Positions 1 to 10,555 of a stretch of 64,000 nucleotides of DNA are shown piece after piece (the first letter of the stretch is position 1; each line of letters starts with the position of its first letter). Origin of the DNA: Tuctoria greenei (Eukaryota; Streptophyta; Magnoliopsida; Poales; Poaceae). The position numbers and the translations under genes are program-made. The stretch lies in assembly GCA_036927565.1 (NCBI GenBank), contig JAYESD010000001.1:72807751-72871750 (forward strand). Direction: 5' to 3'. The notes below the pieces were generated by a model. It had not been told where the DNA came from. It saw only the letters and a list, made by a program, of their open reading frames with translations, and ran no database searches.

Positions 1-396
1 GTCGCTTGGGATGCACTCACTAGATTGTGCCACATCTATCAGGAGCTGGTTGGAGGCACTAGCTTTGCGTTGCACCGGCAATGCAAGAAGGGAACAAGGG
101 AAGTCTTAAGGCCGCAAGATCGAGCTTAAATAAGTTATCGTGCCATTGACAGATCACAGGCAGTATTGGTGAATTTTGGAAACAACTATGTTGATGCTAT
201 GGAAGAGATCCATTACCTCCGTAAGAAGCTGTTTATCATGGAGAAGCAAGAGGAAGTTCGTGCCACCGTGGAGGTCAATGGTGTAGCAACCTCTCCGGCA
301 CCTACATGGATGGCCAACTCACCTTGGCGTGCACCCATGTATGCCTCGCCGCTGCTGTCACCTTCACTGCCTCACGACCAGGACAAACTCAACTAA
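1..396 (+). pseudogene. C-terminal part of an extra ORF upstream of gag in E1
   Basis: The first ~120 bases read openly in one frame, then a stop. A second open stretch (166-396) encodes 76 residues with the charged helical segment EEIHYLRKKLF and a Pro/Ser-rich end. It lies upstream of gag where some grass gypsy elements carry an accessory ORF. I do not recognise a domain. The matching N-terminal half may be the ORF at 8359-8940, which sits just after a primer-binding site of the same element family. That link is inferred from position, not from overlap. Confidence 0.4.
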
Positions 397-703
397 CATA
401 ATTAAGTCTATGTCTCCTGACTAGAAGTTATAAAAGCATTTAGATCATCTTAGTCATATTTAGTGTTGTGTGCTAAATTTTCTTGGTGTGTGCTTGAGTT
501 GTGTGCTTGGTGCGAGTTGTGGGCATCTAGCGTTTTGTCCACATCTGCATGTAGTAGAGAGTTGTGGGATTCTTGTCAACATCCTCTATTAGGGTGATTA
601 GTAATAATAAAAGAGTTGTTAGTTACATATACCTTGAAGCATCTAGTTGGGCGTTTCTTTTCATATACTAAACTCTTTCGTCTCTACTATTCCTTCACAA
701 ACA

Positions 704-1840
704 GATGCCGAGGACTTGCAACCAAAGGAATGCCAATTGTGAGGAGGAGAACAATAAAGCACCCTAGAACAACTAGGGACCTGCACGGGGAGCTATCAAC
801 CTTGAGGAGCAATTGGCTATGTAGAACCAGCTCATGCAGACCATGATACAAACCATGGGACATGTGCAAGCTGGCAACAACAATCAGCCGCACATGCCGC
901 CACCACCACCACCCCCGCCACCCCACAACCGGTTGGGAGAGTTCATGAGGACCATGCCGACTACTTTTGCTCAAGCCACATACCCTACGGAAGCTGATGA
1001 TTGGCTCAAGTCTGTTGATAAGAAAATTGCCATGGTCCAGTGCAGTGACAGAGAGAAGGTTCTTTTGGCCTCACAACAGTTGATTGGAGCTGCTGCAGAC
1101 TTGTGGGAATCTCTATGCAATGCCCATGAAAACCAAGAGAGAAGCACCTGTGCTGAATTCAAGGAGAAGTTCTGTTCTCACGATGTGCCAGGGGGAGTCA
1201 TGATACTAAGAAGGAAAGGATTTGAAAACCTCATGAAAGGAAGGATGAGTGTGAGTGAATACCTCAATAAATTCACTGAACTGTCTAGGTATGCTCCGAA
1301 GGACATCAGCAATGATAGTAGGAAGCAATATCTGTTCATGAGGGGTCTCAACAACGAAATTCAAGTTTAGTTGCTCAATGCTGATTATGCAAATTTTTAG
1401 AAGCTGGTTAACAAGGCCATTGTGGTTGAGAACAAGATTCGACAGATGGATCTAGATCACAAGAGGAAGATGCCTTATCAGGGACAACCGCAAGGAAGCA
1501 ATGTCTGTCCTCGCTATGCACCGTCTGCTGCACCATATTCAACCCATCTGCTGCTGCATACTGCCCTGCTTATCCACCACGACCACAACAGCCAATGCAG
1601 CAATGCCCTCCCATGCAAGCACCTCACATACCTATGCAACCCGCGCCACACCCAAATATCCCTACCTATGCTCAAAACCAGCCTCGCCCTAACGTTGCTG
1701 GCGCCACTAGTGGAAAGACTTGTTATGCCTGTGGTCAAGCGGGACATTTTGAGAATCAATGCCCAAGATCAGGTCATGGTCAGGTGAACAATGTTCCAAG
1801 GCACAATCCATGTCCCAATGGAGGAGCAACTTAAGGCAAC
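704..1840 (+). pseudogene. gag: gag polyprotein remnant of E1 (capsid and nucleocapsid)
   Basis: Gag forms the particle that packages element RNA. The frame begins at an ATG near 704 (MPRTCNQRN) and is broken by stops before a long open part at 834-1370. That part holds a polyproline run and a retrotransposon gag domain with ADDWLKSVDKK and EFKEKF motifs. After a TAG at 1368 the frame shifts. A CCHC zinc knuckle of the form C-x2-C-x4-H-x4-C (CYACGQAGHFENQC) is clear at about 1721-1762. Two or three reading frames are needed to follow the protein, so it is not functional. Confidence 0.85.
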
Positions 1841-1870
1841 CGTGGACCACATAATTTTGCTTATGGAAAG

Positions 1871-2330
1871 GTGAACCACATATCTGCACAGGAGGCTCAG
1901 CAAGCTGAAGATGTTGTGATTGGTATGTTTCTCGCAAACTCCAACCCTGCTACTATATTATTTGATTCTGGAGCATCCCATTCATTCATATCATCAAAGT
2001 ATGTCGCAAAGCATAGCATGCCTATATTGTACATGATGTATACTTGGTTGTTTAAATCTCCTTCAGAAGAGATGAAGACGAATACAGTATTCCAAAAGTA
2101 AGTATTTCCATAAAGGGGGTAGATTTCCTTGCCAAATTTATAGTTCTGAATTTACAAAGCTTGGACATCAAACTTGGAATGGACTGGCTAAGGAAGCGTA
2201 ACAGAGTAATTGAGTGTGCCACTGGGAGAGTGCAACTGACAAATGACGAAGGACTCAACATAGAATTCATGGTTGTTCAGCCGACAACCGATAAGGTAAT
2301 GGAAAATCATGCAGAAGGAGTAGCATTGGA
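1871..2330 (+). pseudogene. aspartic protease region of E1
   Basis: The retroviral-type aspartic protease that would process the polyprotein is recognised by the catalytic loop in ILFDSGASHSFIS (about 1957-1995), the usual Ty3/gypsy DSGAS signature. Further on, the motif LGMDWL at about 2173-2190 is the conserved C-terminal part of the same domain. A TAA near 2100 interrupts the frame between the two. The region runs directly into RT. Confidence 0.8.
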
Positions 2331-2334
2331 GGAA

Positions 2335-3265
2335 ATTTCGATTGTCTATGAGTACCCAGATGTGTTTCCTGAGGAATTGCCAGGTATGCCACCAGATCGT
2401 GACATCGAGTTCGTAATCGATTTAATACCTGGAATTGCACCTATAGCAAAGAGGCCATATAGGATGCATCCTAAGGAATTAGCATAGCTCAAGAAGCATA
2501 TTCAAGAGCAGTAAGAAAAGGTTTTCATACGCCCAAGTTCATCACCATGTGAAGCCCCAGTGCTTTTTGTAGATAAGAAGGATGAATCCCAAAGAATGTG
2601 TGTTGATTACCGGTCTCTTGACGAGGTGACGATCAAGAATAAGTACACACTGCCCCACATATAGGACATGTTGGACCAGATGAAAAGATCTAGAATATTC
2701 TCTAAGATTGATCTATGGTCGGGATATTTCAGATGAAGATTAGATTGTCAGACATACCCAAAACAACTTTCAGTACACGGTATGGATCCTATGAGTATAA
2801 AGTCATGTCGTTTGGATTGACTAATGCACCCTCATACTTCATGTTTCTTATGAACAAGGTTTTCATGGAGTATTTGGATAAGTTCTTGGTAGTGTTCACT
2901 GATGACATCATGGTCGACTCGAAAAGTGAAGAGGAGCATGAAGAACATTTAAGGCTGACGTTGCAGAAATTGTGAGAGCACCAGTTGTATGCCAAGTTCA
3001 ACAAGTGCCAGTTCTGGTTAAGGGAGATATCATTCCTAGGTCATGTCATATCTGGAGGAGTGTCAATTGACCCTGGAAAGATTAGAGATGTGCTAAAGTG
3101 GGAATCGCCGCAGAATGTAAAGGAAATAAGGAATTTTATTGAAATGGCTGGATATTACCATCGGTTCATCAAGGACTTTTCCAAGATAGAGAAGCCCATG
3201 ACTGAGCTGTTACTGAAGGAGAAGACTTTCAAGTGGACTCAAGCTTGCCAGGACGGTTTTGAGGA
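2335..3265 (+). pseudogene. reverse transcriptase of E1
   Basis: This is the RNA-templated DNA polymerase domain. Landmarks are YPDVFPEELPG at the linker, VDYRSL and IFSKIDL in the palm, [14 protein letters not shown], and the active-site motif, which reads FTDDI where FIDDI or YIDDI is usual. The thumb contains FLGHVIS and the RNase H connection starts near FKWTQACQDGFEDLK. Stops lie near 2485, 2512 and 2662 and at 2973, and a frameshift lies near 2715, so the enzyme is dead although the aspartates of the DD motif remain. Confidence 0.88.
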
Positions 3266-3716
3266 TCTAAAGAAGAGATTGACAACAACACCTGTGTTGG
3301 TATTACTAGATGTGAGCAAGAGCTTTGATATCTTTTGCAATGCATCAAGGCAAGGACTTGGTTGTGTATTGATGCAAGAAGGCTGAGTAGTAGCTGATGC
3401 ATCAAGACAATTGAAGAAACATGAGCAGAATTACCCTATGCATGATCTCGAACTTGCAGCCGTAGTGCATGCCTTGAATATTTGGAGACAATATGTTCTT
3501 ATTCATAGATGTGAAATTTATACGGATCATAAGAGCATCACCAACATCTTCACTCAAACGGATCTGAATTTGAGGCAACGAAGTTGTTTAGAACTCATTA
3601 AGGATTACGACGTCAAAACCAATTATCATCTAGGGAAAGCCAATGTAGTGACTGATGCTTTGAGCCAGAAGCGAGCAAGCCACCAGCTCACCATTAGGGA
3701 GTTGCCGCCCTAGATA
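3266..3716 (+). pseudogene. RNase H domain of E1
   Basis: The domain degrades the RNA strand of the RNA/DNA hybrid. It is recognised by CNASRQGLGCVLMQEG (catalytic Asp of CDAS replaced by Asn), [14 protein letters not shown], the YTDHKS motif with its acidic residue, and [10 protein letters not shown] at the end, where the usual residues are ADALSR. A TGA at about 3384 splits it. It follows RT in the order typical of Ty3/gypsy. Confidence 0.85.
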
Positions 3717-5230
3717 TGCAAGGAGTTTGAACGGTTAAATCTTGGATTCATAAATGAGATGGCAGCAATGGAAGTGAATCCAACCCCGGAGCAGGAGATA
3801 AGAGAAGGTCAGAATAGGGATAAGGAAATCCAGGAAATCAAGGAAAGGACCTAGGAAGGGAGAGAATTCATATTCAATGAGGATGACCATCGTACTTTAT
3901 GGCTAGGGAAGCGGATGGTTGAGCCTAATGATAAGAGTATCCGACAGATAATACTAAAGGAGACACATGACTCACTTTACTCTATCCATCTCGGTTGTAC
4001 AAAGATGTACAAGGATTTGAAGACACGCTACTAGTGGGACGATATGAAAAGAGACATAGCTGAATATGTCACACTGTGTGATGTGTGCCAATGAGTCAAG
4101 GCCGAACATCAAAGGCCAGCTGGAGTATTTCAGCCATTGAAGATTCTGGAATGGAAGTGGGAAGAGGTAGGTATGGATTTCATAGTTGGTTTGCCTTGCA
4201 CCTAATCGGGATATGATTCAATATTGGTTATTGTGGATTGATTGACGAAATCGACATATTTCATTCCTGTGAAGACTACCGACAGTGGAGCGAAGTTGGC
4301 AGAATTATATGCGGGAAGAATTGTGTGTTTACACGAAGTACCAAATAATGTCTGGTAGAGGTTCTCAATTTACCTCAAGGTGCTGGCAAAATTTGCACGA
4401 ATTAATGGGAACTCAATTGAATTTCAGTTTTGTATATCACCCTCTAATGGATGGACATAGCGAGAGAACAAATCAGATATTGGAGGACGTGCTAAGAGCG
4501 TGTGCGTTAAAGTATGGAGGGAGTTGGGACAAGAGCTTGCCATTTTCTGAATTTTACTACAACAAAAGCTATCAAACAAGTTTGAGGATGTCGCCATATG
4601 AAGCATTGTACGGGATAAGGTGTAGGACACCCTTGTTTTGGAATGAGACAGGAGAGACTCAAGTATTTCGACCTGATTTGATCCAGGATGCCTACAAGCA
4701 AGTTACAACAATCCACAAAAATTTGGGAGCTGGTCACTAGAGACAAAAGGGTTATGCAGATAATAGACGAACAAGCCTGTCCTTTGAGGTGGGAAACATT
4801 GTATACCTCAAAGTGTCACCTATGCGAGGTCATAAGAGGTTTAACCTTAAAGGCAAGTTGGCACCTCACTATATTGGCCTGTTCAATATTTTGAACAAAC
4901 GGGGAGAAATAGCATATAAGTTGGCAATGCGAACACATATTTCTGATGTCCATGATGTGTTTCATGTTTCTCAGCTCAAGAAGTGCTTGAGGGTTCCGCA
5001 AGAGCAAGTACCATTGGAAGAATTGGAGCTTGAGGAAGATTTGATCTATGCCGAGCAACCGGTCAAAATTTTGGACACTAATGAAATGGTTACCAGGAAC
5101 AAGGTGCTTAGATTGTGCTAAGTGCAATGGAAGCATCATACAGAATCGGAAGTGACTTGGGAGCTAGAAGATGATCTCAAAAAGGAATTTCCCTATTTTT
5201 TCCTTCCACGTCGAATCTCGAGGGCGAGAT
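3717..5230 (+). pseudogene. integrase and C-terminal chromodomain-like region of E1
   Basis: Integrase joins the cDNA copy to the chromosome. The zinc-binding HHCC part is visible as H and H in ETHDSLYSIHLGC with C and C in LCDVCQ (about 3960-4090). The catalytic core follows, with the first Asp in MDFIVGLP. The frame then shifts near 4280 and continues as the typical HPLMDGHSERTNQILEDVLRAC and SPYEALYG segments (4285-4740). The C-terminal part (4789-5230) has FHVSQLKK and ends in EVTWELEDDL, reminiscent of the degenerate chromodomain of Tekay/Del-type chromoviruses. Stops and at least two frameshifts are present. Confidence 0.85.
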
Positions 5231-5233
5231 TCA

Positions 5234-5250
5234 TTTTAAGGGGGGTAGGT
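5234..5250 (+). other. polypurine tract of E1 (plus-strand primer)
   Basis: The purine-rich TTTTAAGGGGGGTAGG lies directly against the LTR start TGTAACACCC. The preceding context CTCGAGGGCGAGATTC matches the end seen in Tekay-like grass elements and fixes the LTR boundary and element orientation. Confidence 0.85.
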
Positions 5251-5377
5251 TTGTAACACCCTCATTTTCATGCATAATGCATTGCATACATCCTCATACA
5301 TGTTCAACATAAAGTAACCTTAAAAGGAACAACATTAAAATCAATTTAGGCCTAATCAGAACCTCAAGTCTTTTAGG

Positions 5378-5735
5378 GTCGGACTTGTCCGGCCCTAAAC
5401 ACAGACTAGTCCAATATTCCCTTCAGTTTCAGAAATTTAGTTTCTCCAGCACTACGGACTTGTTTGGCACACCGCACAGACTAGTCTGGTTGAGCTTCTC
5501 ATGTTTCCCCGGACTTGTCCGATTCCGAGCGAACTAGTCCAATTTGTCAAATTTTCGGTCTGAAAGGCTTTGGTTTTGCAACCCCAGACTTGTTCGACCA
5601 CACATATCGGACTTGTCTGAAAAGCCTTCTGTTGCTAAACGGACTTGTCCGACCATTCAAACTAGACTTGTCCGAAATAGGTTCCGTTCCAAAACGGACT
5701 TGTCCAGTCCCTTATGCAGACTAGTGCGACCTACT
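5378..5735 (+). repeat. array of CGGACTAGTCCG / CGGACTTGTCCG motifs in E1 U3
   Basis: About a dozen near-palindromic copies of a 12-mer (variants CGGACTTGTCCG, CAGACTAGTCCA, CGAACTAGTCCA and others) occur every 20-40 bases. They lie between the LTR start and the TATA box. Two more, CGGACTAGTCCG and CGGACTTGTCCG, lie at about 6269-6306. The same motif recurs in the unrelated copia element E3. Confidence 0.85.
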
Positions 5736-5912
5736 GTATTCAGTTCAGATTCTATTATTCTTCCATGATTGGTTATTGGGTATTTGCCTAAATTGGGCCC
5801 AAGAACTTTGTGTCCAACCTTAGAGGATCACAAGTGGACCCCACCTCGGCCCCTACTTGTCCCCCCTCAAAATCCACTTATAATTCACCCCAAAACCCTA
5901 CCTCTCCACCCC

Positions 5913-5922
5913 TATATAAATA
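5913..5922 (+). promoter_or_regulatory. TATA box of the E1 LTR promoter
   Basis: TATATAAATA, preceded by a pyrimidine/C-rich stretch, lies ~660 bp into the LTR and ~180 bp downstream of the motif array. This is a good position for the U3 promoter, with transcription expected ~30 bp downstream. Confidence 0.6.
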
Positions 5923-8072
5923 ACCCAATACCCTCACCTCTACATCCTTTGAGAAAACCCCTCGCTACCGCCTTTAGCCTTGCGCCGACATCAAGAGGAA
6001 GCCCAAGATCAAGGAGGAGTAGGAGAAGAGGGAGAAGGACCAATCAACATTGATCTTTGTCAACTTTTCAACAATTGAAGTTCTTCATCACCAAACCTTC
6101 ATCAACTCATCTTCATCAAGCCCTAGACGTCAAGATTCAAGTGGTGTACCAAATCTTCAGCTCTTGGATCTCTAGACACGTGGTACACCCTCTACATTCA
6201 AGTTTCCACGAGAATATAACTTTAAAACCGTACTAATCAGAAAACCCTAACTTTGCAGTTTTGTATTGGGCGGACTAGTCCGACCCCTATTGCGGACTTG
6301 TCCGGTGTCTAAATCTGTATTGTGCTGAATTTAATCCAAATTGACTTAAATCAATTCCAAACTTGTTAGAAACTATTGTTTCTAGTTAGTAAACATTAGT
6401 AGTAACTCAATGATAAGTTTTACTTCACAATTGCATTAATCATGCATATCATGGCATATTGAGTAACATATGAGCATTTATTGATTGTAATGTTTGTTTT
6501 GCATGTCTCTCGCGCGAAATAGAAGGTCTCGCTGTAGAGAGTGCTTTTGAGGACCTACAGAACCAGAACTTCGAAACCTTTGATCCAAACCAAGCTCAAG
6601 AGTAAGGCAAGTGTTTGTGATCATTTTGATCCAGTTTTTAAAATGTTTTGTTTGCAAAATTGCATACTTGTGTCAATTGATGGGAAAACCCAATTGTAGG
6701 AGTTTACTAGTTTTGTATGACCACCCTTGTCGCTTGAACATAATGTAGAGAGTTGGGATGGGTATTTTACACTTTTGCTTTGCTATACCCCATTGGGTTT
6801 GGGAAAAGATCACATTGCTTAATTATGAACTATTGAACACATGAATGATGAGAATTGATATTAATGACCCTTTTAGCAACATGGTGCCTAGGGATCTAAG
6901 CAAGTTGATAATGTGGAATGGGTTGGACTAATTTGGTGATTTTGCTTGCTTGAGATCTATGTACTGGTTCGTGGAGCGACCATTCAGGATTTACGGTGCC
7001 ACCACAGGGCCATGTATGGGTGCGGCTTAGCTGATTATTTGTGTTTTGCCAGTATTATTTGGACCATTAAGAATGCTGGGGGAAGGGGTAGTCAGATGGG
7101 TTTGTATAGATTGGTGGGACTACCCTGGGATCTGAATGGCTCAAGAGGGGGCCCTTGGTTGGATTGTCTCAGTTGGAGATGTCTCCATTAGTGAAACCTC
7201 AGTGGGGTCTAAATATGCTAGTAATCACTTTGTAAAGGCTATTTTGTGATCTCTTGGCCACCCACCTAAGGATGTGTGAGATGGCATAATTGAGATTTCA
7301 TAGTCATCGAAAGGTGATGAAATCATGAACTTGTGGGTAAAGTGGTACAACCTCTACAGAGTGTGTTTAAAACTATCATGATAGCCGTGCTCCCAGACAT
7401 GAGCAACCTAGACCCTCACGTGATTAGAATTTGGACTTTAACAAGGATTAATGGCTGGAATTGAATTGGAAGTCTGTAATAGTTTATTATTTGGTTTTGG
7501 TATTTGAAATTATGAAATTGAGACATATGGGTAGTCATAAGTTGGATATGGATTATTATTGTTGGTATTGGTTATTTAAGTTGAAATTAATTTTATTTGG
7601 GTTATTTTGGGAAGGACCTTACTTAATAATGATATTACTACATTTTCCAATGTTTTGAATGTACTTTTATACAATTAGCCTATTATATTATCATTCCTTG
7701 CTCAAGCTACATGTCATACTTTCGCACACTTGCTGAGTGCGACATGTGCTCACCCTTGCTATTCCCCAAAAAATTCAGACGTAGGCGACAATATGGAGTA
7801 CCAGGTGGTATTTGAGCAGTACTTGGCGCGCGTGTTACCGTCAAGCTTGCCTGTGGAGTTTGGAGTCATTAGTGTTTAGTGTTTTTCGCTACAGTTGTTT
7901 AGTGCTTGTATTTGAGACTATTTGGTTTGTAATAAGGTACTATTATTAGTATTATTACTCGAGACATGATTATATCTATTTATCGTTTGTGAATCACTTG
8001 TGTATGTGTGTTAAACATCCTGGGCACACATATGTATTACGCTTGATTCATTTTCGGAATCGGGTGCCAAGA

Positions 8073-8085
8073 TTTAGTATAAGAG
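8073..8085 (+). other. decayed initiator-Met tRNA primer-binding site after the E1 LTR
   Basis: TTTAGTATAAGAGCGAGG directly follows the LTR end and differs by few changes from TTTGGTATCAGAGC, the tRNA-iMet primer-binding site used by most plant LTR elements. Its presence shows that this LTR also serves as the 5' LTR of a second element copy. Confidence 0.65.
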
Positions 8086-8358
8086 CGAGGTTTGACCGTA
8101 AGACCCATGTCTAGTTAGAATGGACACCAAAAATCACTTAGGACTTCATTCCTATTCAAAAATAGTCTGTTTTGCACTATTTTGCCTTCCACTAGCTATA
8201 TAATATGGAAAATTTTGTGTTTTTTGCTGCCGCTGCAAATTTTTGCTACTTTTCCATCTTTTTGCACAAATGCACATACTCTCAACTTAATTTATGGCTG
8301 CTGCAATTGCAGATCTGATATTTATGTTTTCCTCTATTTTTCTCATGTTTTCTTGTAG

Positions 8359-8940
8359 ATGGCTCACACCAAAATGATAGCCTGCAGGAGAGATCGTTTG
8401 CCACCCCATGGAAGCAAGCATAGGCCTCATAAGGAGTCGCAAATGGAACCAGCCCAATAGGAGGAAGAAGTGAATTTTCCTGCAAAACAAGTTGAGCATG
8501 AACACTCCAACACGATGGAAGAAGATCCTGAAGTGGTGGAGTCCTATGATGATGGTGAGGAAGATGAATACCCTGAGATGGTGGAAATCTATGATAGCGA
8601 GGAAGAGAAATGTGGAGCACATTAGGAAAATGAAGATGAAGCCCAAGATGAGGAGGAACCACAGGAGGATGAACCCTCTGCACAAGAAGAAGTACCTGAA
8701 GCCCAAAGGAAGGCACCACAAACTAGTGAAGCCAGAAAGGAGGACAAATGCCTAGTTTGCAGCCAAGCAAATGAAAGACTTTCTTGATCTATGCAAAATG
8801 CACTCGGAATATTATGTTAACAGGATTCCTCGCGATGGACGTGAAGAATGGAGGGCTTAAGTTACTATTCTTGCCAAAGATGAAGTGTCACTCGGCACTT
8901 TGCATCCACATTGAGAAGTACCAAAGAGCAAGCTACTGAT
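8359..8940 (+). pseudogene. N-terminal part of the E1-family ORF upstream of gag
   Basis: The frame starts at an ATG near 8359 (MAHTKMIAC), about 290 bp after the primer-binding site, and has a basic start followed by a long Glu/Asp-rich low-complexity part. A TAG near 8457 and a TAG near 8623 interrupt it. From about 8760 the open reading moves to AKQMKDFLDLCKMHSEYYVNR in another frame. It is cut by the LTR scrap at 8947. It may be the first half of the protein whose end lies at 1-396. I recognise no domain. The basic MAHTK start recalls a histone-H3-like tail but nothing else supports that. Confidence 0.45.
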
Positions 8941-8946
8941 GATGTC

Positions 8947-9033
8947 ATTTGTGAATCACTTGTGTATGTATGTTAAACATCCTGGGAACACATATGCATC
9001 ACGCTTGGTTCATCTTCGGAATCGGGTGTCACA
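8947..9033 (+). repeat. 3'-terminal fragment of an E1-family LTR
   Basis: This segment matches 7987-8071 closely (TTTGTGAATCACTTGTGTATG through CGGAATCGGGTG) and keeps the intact end GGGTGTCACA. All the rest of this LTR and most of the internal region before it are missing, as expected after illegitimate recombination. Confidence 0.85.
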
Positions 9034-9194
9034 CACAGTTCACTATATAGGGGCGTGCAAATGGATCAGACGCTCGAGGACACTGTTCACCTACTTATGT
9101 TGTACTTGACTCGTGAACGAGACATCATTCCAAGACCTGATAAATAATTATCAATCAGTACATATATAAGTCTAAAACAATCTAAATTTAATAG

Positions 9195-9401
9195 TTAGAG
9201 ATTTACATAATTTTTGCCAACTGGATGAATCATAATCTGATCATCTGGGTTTGCAGGAGCTAGAGGAGGAGCCACATAGTGGCTCCTCCTAGTCCACTGC
9301 CTCGGAGTCGGCTCCATATCATGTGACCCAGAAGAGGGGTCACCCAAGTGCCCTACCTCACTAGGCGGCTCCGAAGCAGGCTTCAAAGGTTGGCTACGCA
9401 A
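9195..9401 (-). pseudogene. possible TNPA-like (Ptta/En/Spm) fragment of E2
   Basis: A 68-residue frame is Pro/Ser-rich and ends in DDQIMIHPVGKNYVNL. The segment resembles the 'R-x-I-x-P-x-G' segment that, from memory, precedes the conserved domain of plant Ptta/En/Spm proteins. It lies downstream of the TNP2 fragments in the same orientation, the usual gene order in grass CACTA elements. The match is short. Confidence 0.4.
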
Positions 9402-9638
9402 CCCCGAAGCGTGGTCATCCTCCGGCAGCTGAAGAGGACCCCATAGCCTCTGAGTCCTCGGACGTAGGGTCGTCCTGACATTTTTAGTGGTCCATAATAT
9501 AGATGAATGAATTACTTATGCAAAATTATAACTTATGTAATTTAAGATTGATAAAAATTTTATATATGACCACTGTAAGGTGACAGGTTTGTGTGATGGC
9601 TCCGGTAGATGGCTCAACAACTCAGCTCGTCTACCCTA

Positions 9639-10022
9639 CTAGACAGATTGCCCTAAAAGACAACGTCTGCTGTCCTGGGCAGAAACCCTCTTGCCCCCTT
9701 TCCCTTCCCCGTTCATATTCAAGCATGTGCTTATGATGCATTCTCTCATGTTATGCTCGTGGTACATGACATCAATGTTATGAATTAGAATTAAGGACTC
9801 CACATACGGTAGATCCCATAGTGCACATATATGAGTCCAAATAGGGTCCCCTCTGTAACCAACAAAATACCCAGAAGAATCTTTGTCTTGCACTTGTTTG
9901 TTCAATAGTTCAGCAATCTCTGATCCTTTGAAACATTGCGGTGGCCCTTTTGTGACAATGATATCATTTATGAACGCATTTCTCTGTCGCCTAAACATGT
10001 GATTGAGAGGTAACCAACACAA
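9639..10022 (-). pseudogene. tnp2: TNP2-type transposase fragment
   Basis: The 127-residue frame contains GSEIAELLNKQ, the Trp-rich PIWTHICALWDLPYVE and HNIDVMYHEHNMRE. The last is a clear variant of the highly conserved HNIDVMHIEKNV segment of the TNP2 family (Transposase_21), the DDE-type transposase of CACTA elements. Family members are 600-900 residues long, so this is a fragment. The conserved Cys/His and acidic residues outside it are not preserved in frame. Confidence 0.8.
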
Positions 10023-10366
10023 TCAAAGTAGGATATCTCCATGACTAAGACAAAAACATTCCGTGTCCGAAGCACGTATTGGACATGTCAAATGACAATG
10101 AGTGCTCTAGCCATAAAACATGTCGTATGATGGAAAATCATGAACATACCATAAGTATGCAACTCGAAGGTTGAATATATGTTTTTTGTAACAGTCATAC
10201 GTTCTATTCTTGTCTATAATATTTTCAACTCTTCAATCAATGGCTTCAATATCACATTGACTCGTGAACCAGAATGATCCCATGCAGGTATGATAAGGCA
10301 AGGGAACATGAACTCATATTTCCTACAAAGAGATGATGGTAAATTGTACGGAGTAGCGAATATGGG

Positions 10367-10555
10367 CTAACAAGAGTATGGTGTGGTGTTTGTACTGAAT
10401 AGTGAGAAGCCATCTATCGCCAACCCAATGCAAATATTTATCGCATCATTGGAAAAATCAAGATCGAAGCGGTCATGCGCTTTCCATGCCTCATCGTCGG
10501 ACGGGTGCAACATCATTACATTGTTCTCACATACACCTTCTTTGTGCCACCTCAT
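10367..10555 (-). pseudogene. tnp2: TNP2-type transposase fragment, more N-terminal
   Basis: The 62-residue frame has MRWHKEG, MLHPSDDEAWKAHDR, LAIDGFSLFSTNTTPYSC. It matches the region of TNP2 that normally reads WHxxG, HPSDGEAWKHFD, LGLATDGFNPFG and STPYSCWPV. It lies upstream, on the minus strand, of the 9639-10022 fragment in the correct order. The ~340 bp between them is too decayed to read. Confidence 0.82.

Larger units (their letters stand above)
5252..8071 (+). repeat. E1 long terminal repeat (~2.8 kb)
   Basis: It starts TGTAACACCC right after the polypurine tract and ends near GGGTGCCAAGA, a decayed form of the GGGTGTCACA end that survives at 9024-9033. The termini form the usual short inverted repeat. 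The LTR holds a motif array (5378-5735), a TATA box at 5913 and a second pair of the same motifs at 6269-6306. No convincing gene lies inside; the short open frames are incidental. The exact 3' boundary is uncertain by a few bases. Confidence 0.85.
1..9033 (+). mobile_element. E1: degenerate Ty3/gypsy retrotransposon with a compound 3' end
   Basis: The order gag, protease, RT, RNase H, integrase on one strand is that of Ty3/gypsy. The 5' LTR lies outside the window. The internal region ends in a polypurine tract at 5234-5250, followed by an LTR that starts TGTAACACCC. The last pol residues resemble the ATWE-type motif near the end of chromovirus (Tekay/Del-like) integrases. After the LTR there is a second primer-binding site and leader ORF, then only the last ~87 bp of another LTR, so at least two element copies sharing one LTR were joined and then deleted. 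Every coding domain is broken by stops or frameshifts. The stretch 397-703 between the first ORF and gag is noncoding leader. Confidence 0.9.

Noticed and set aside
8359..8420. Histone H3-like N-terminus (MAHTKM)
   Set aside because: The resemblance is limited to five residues; the following sequence is unrelated and acidic.
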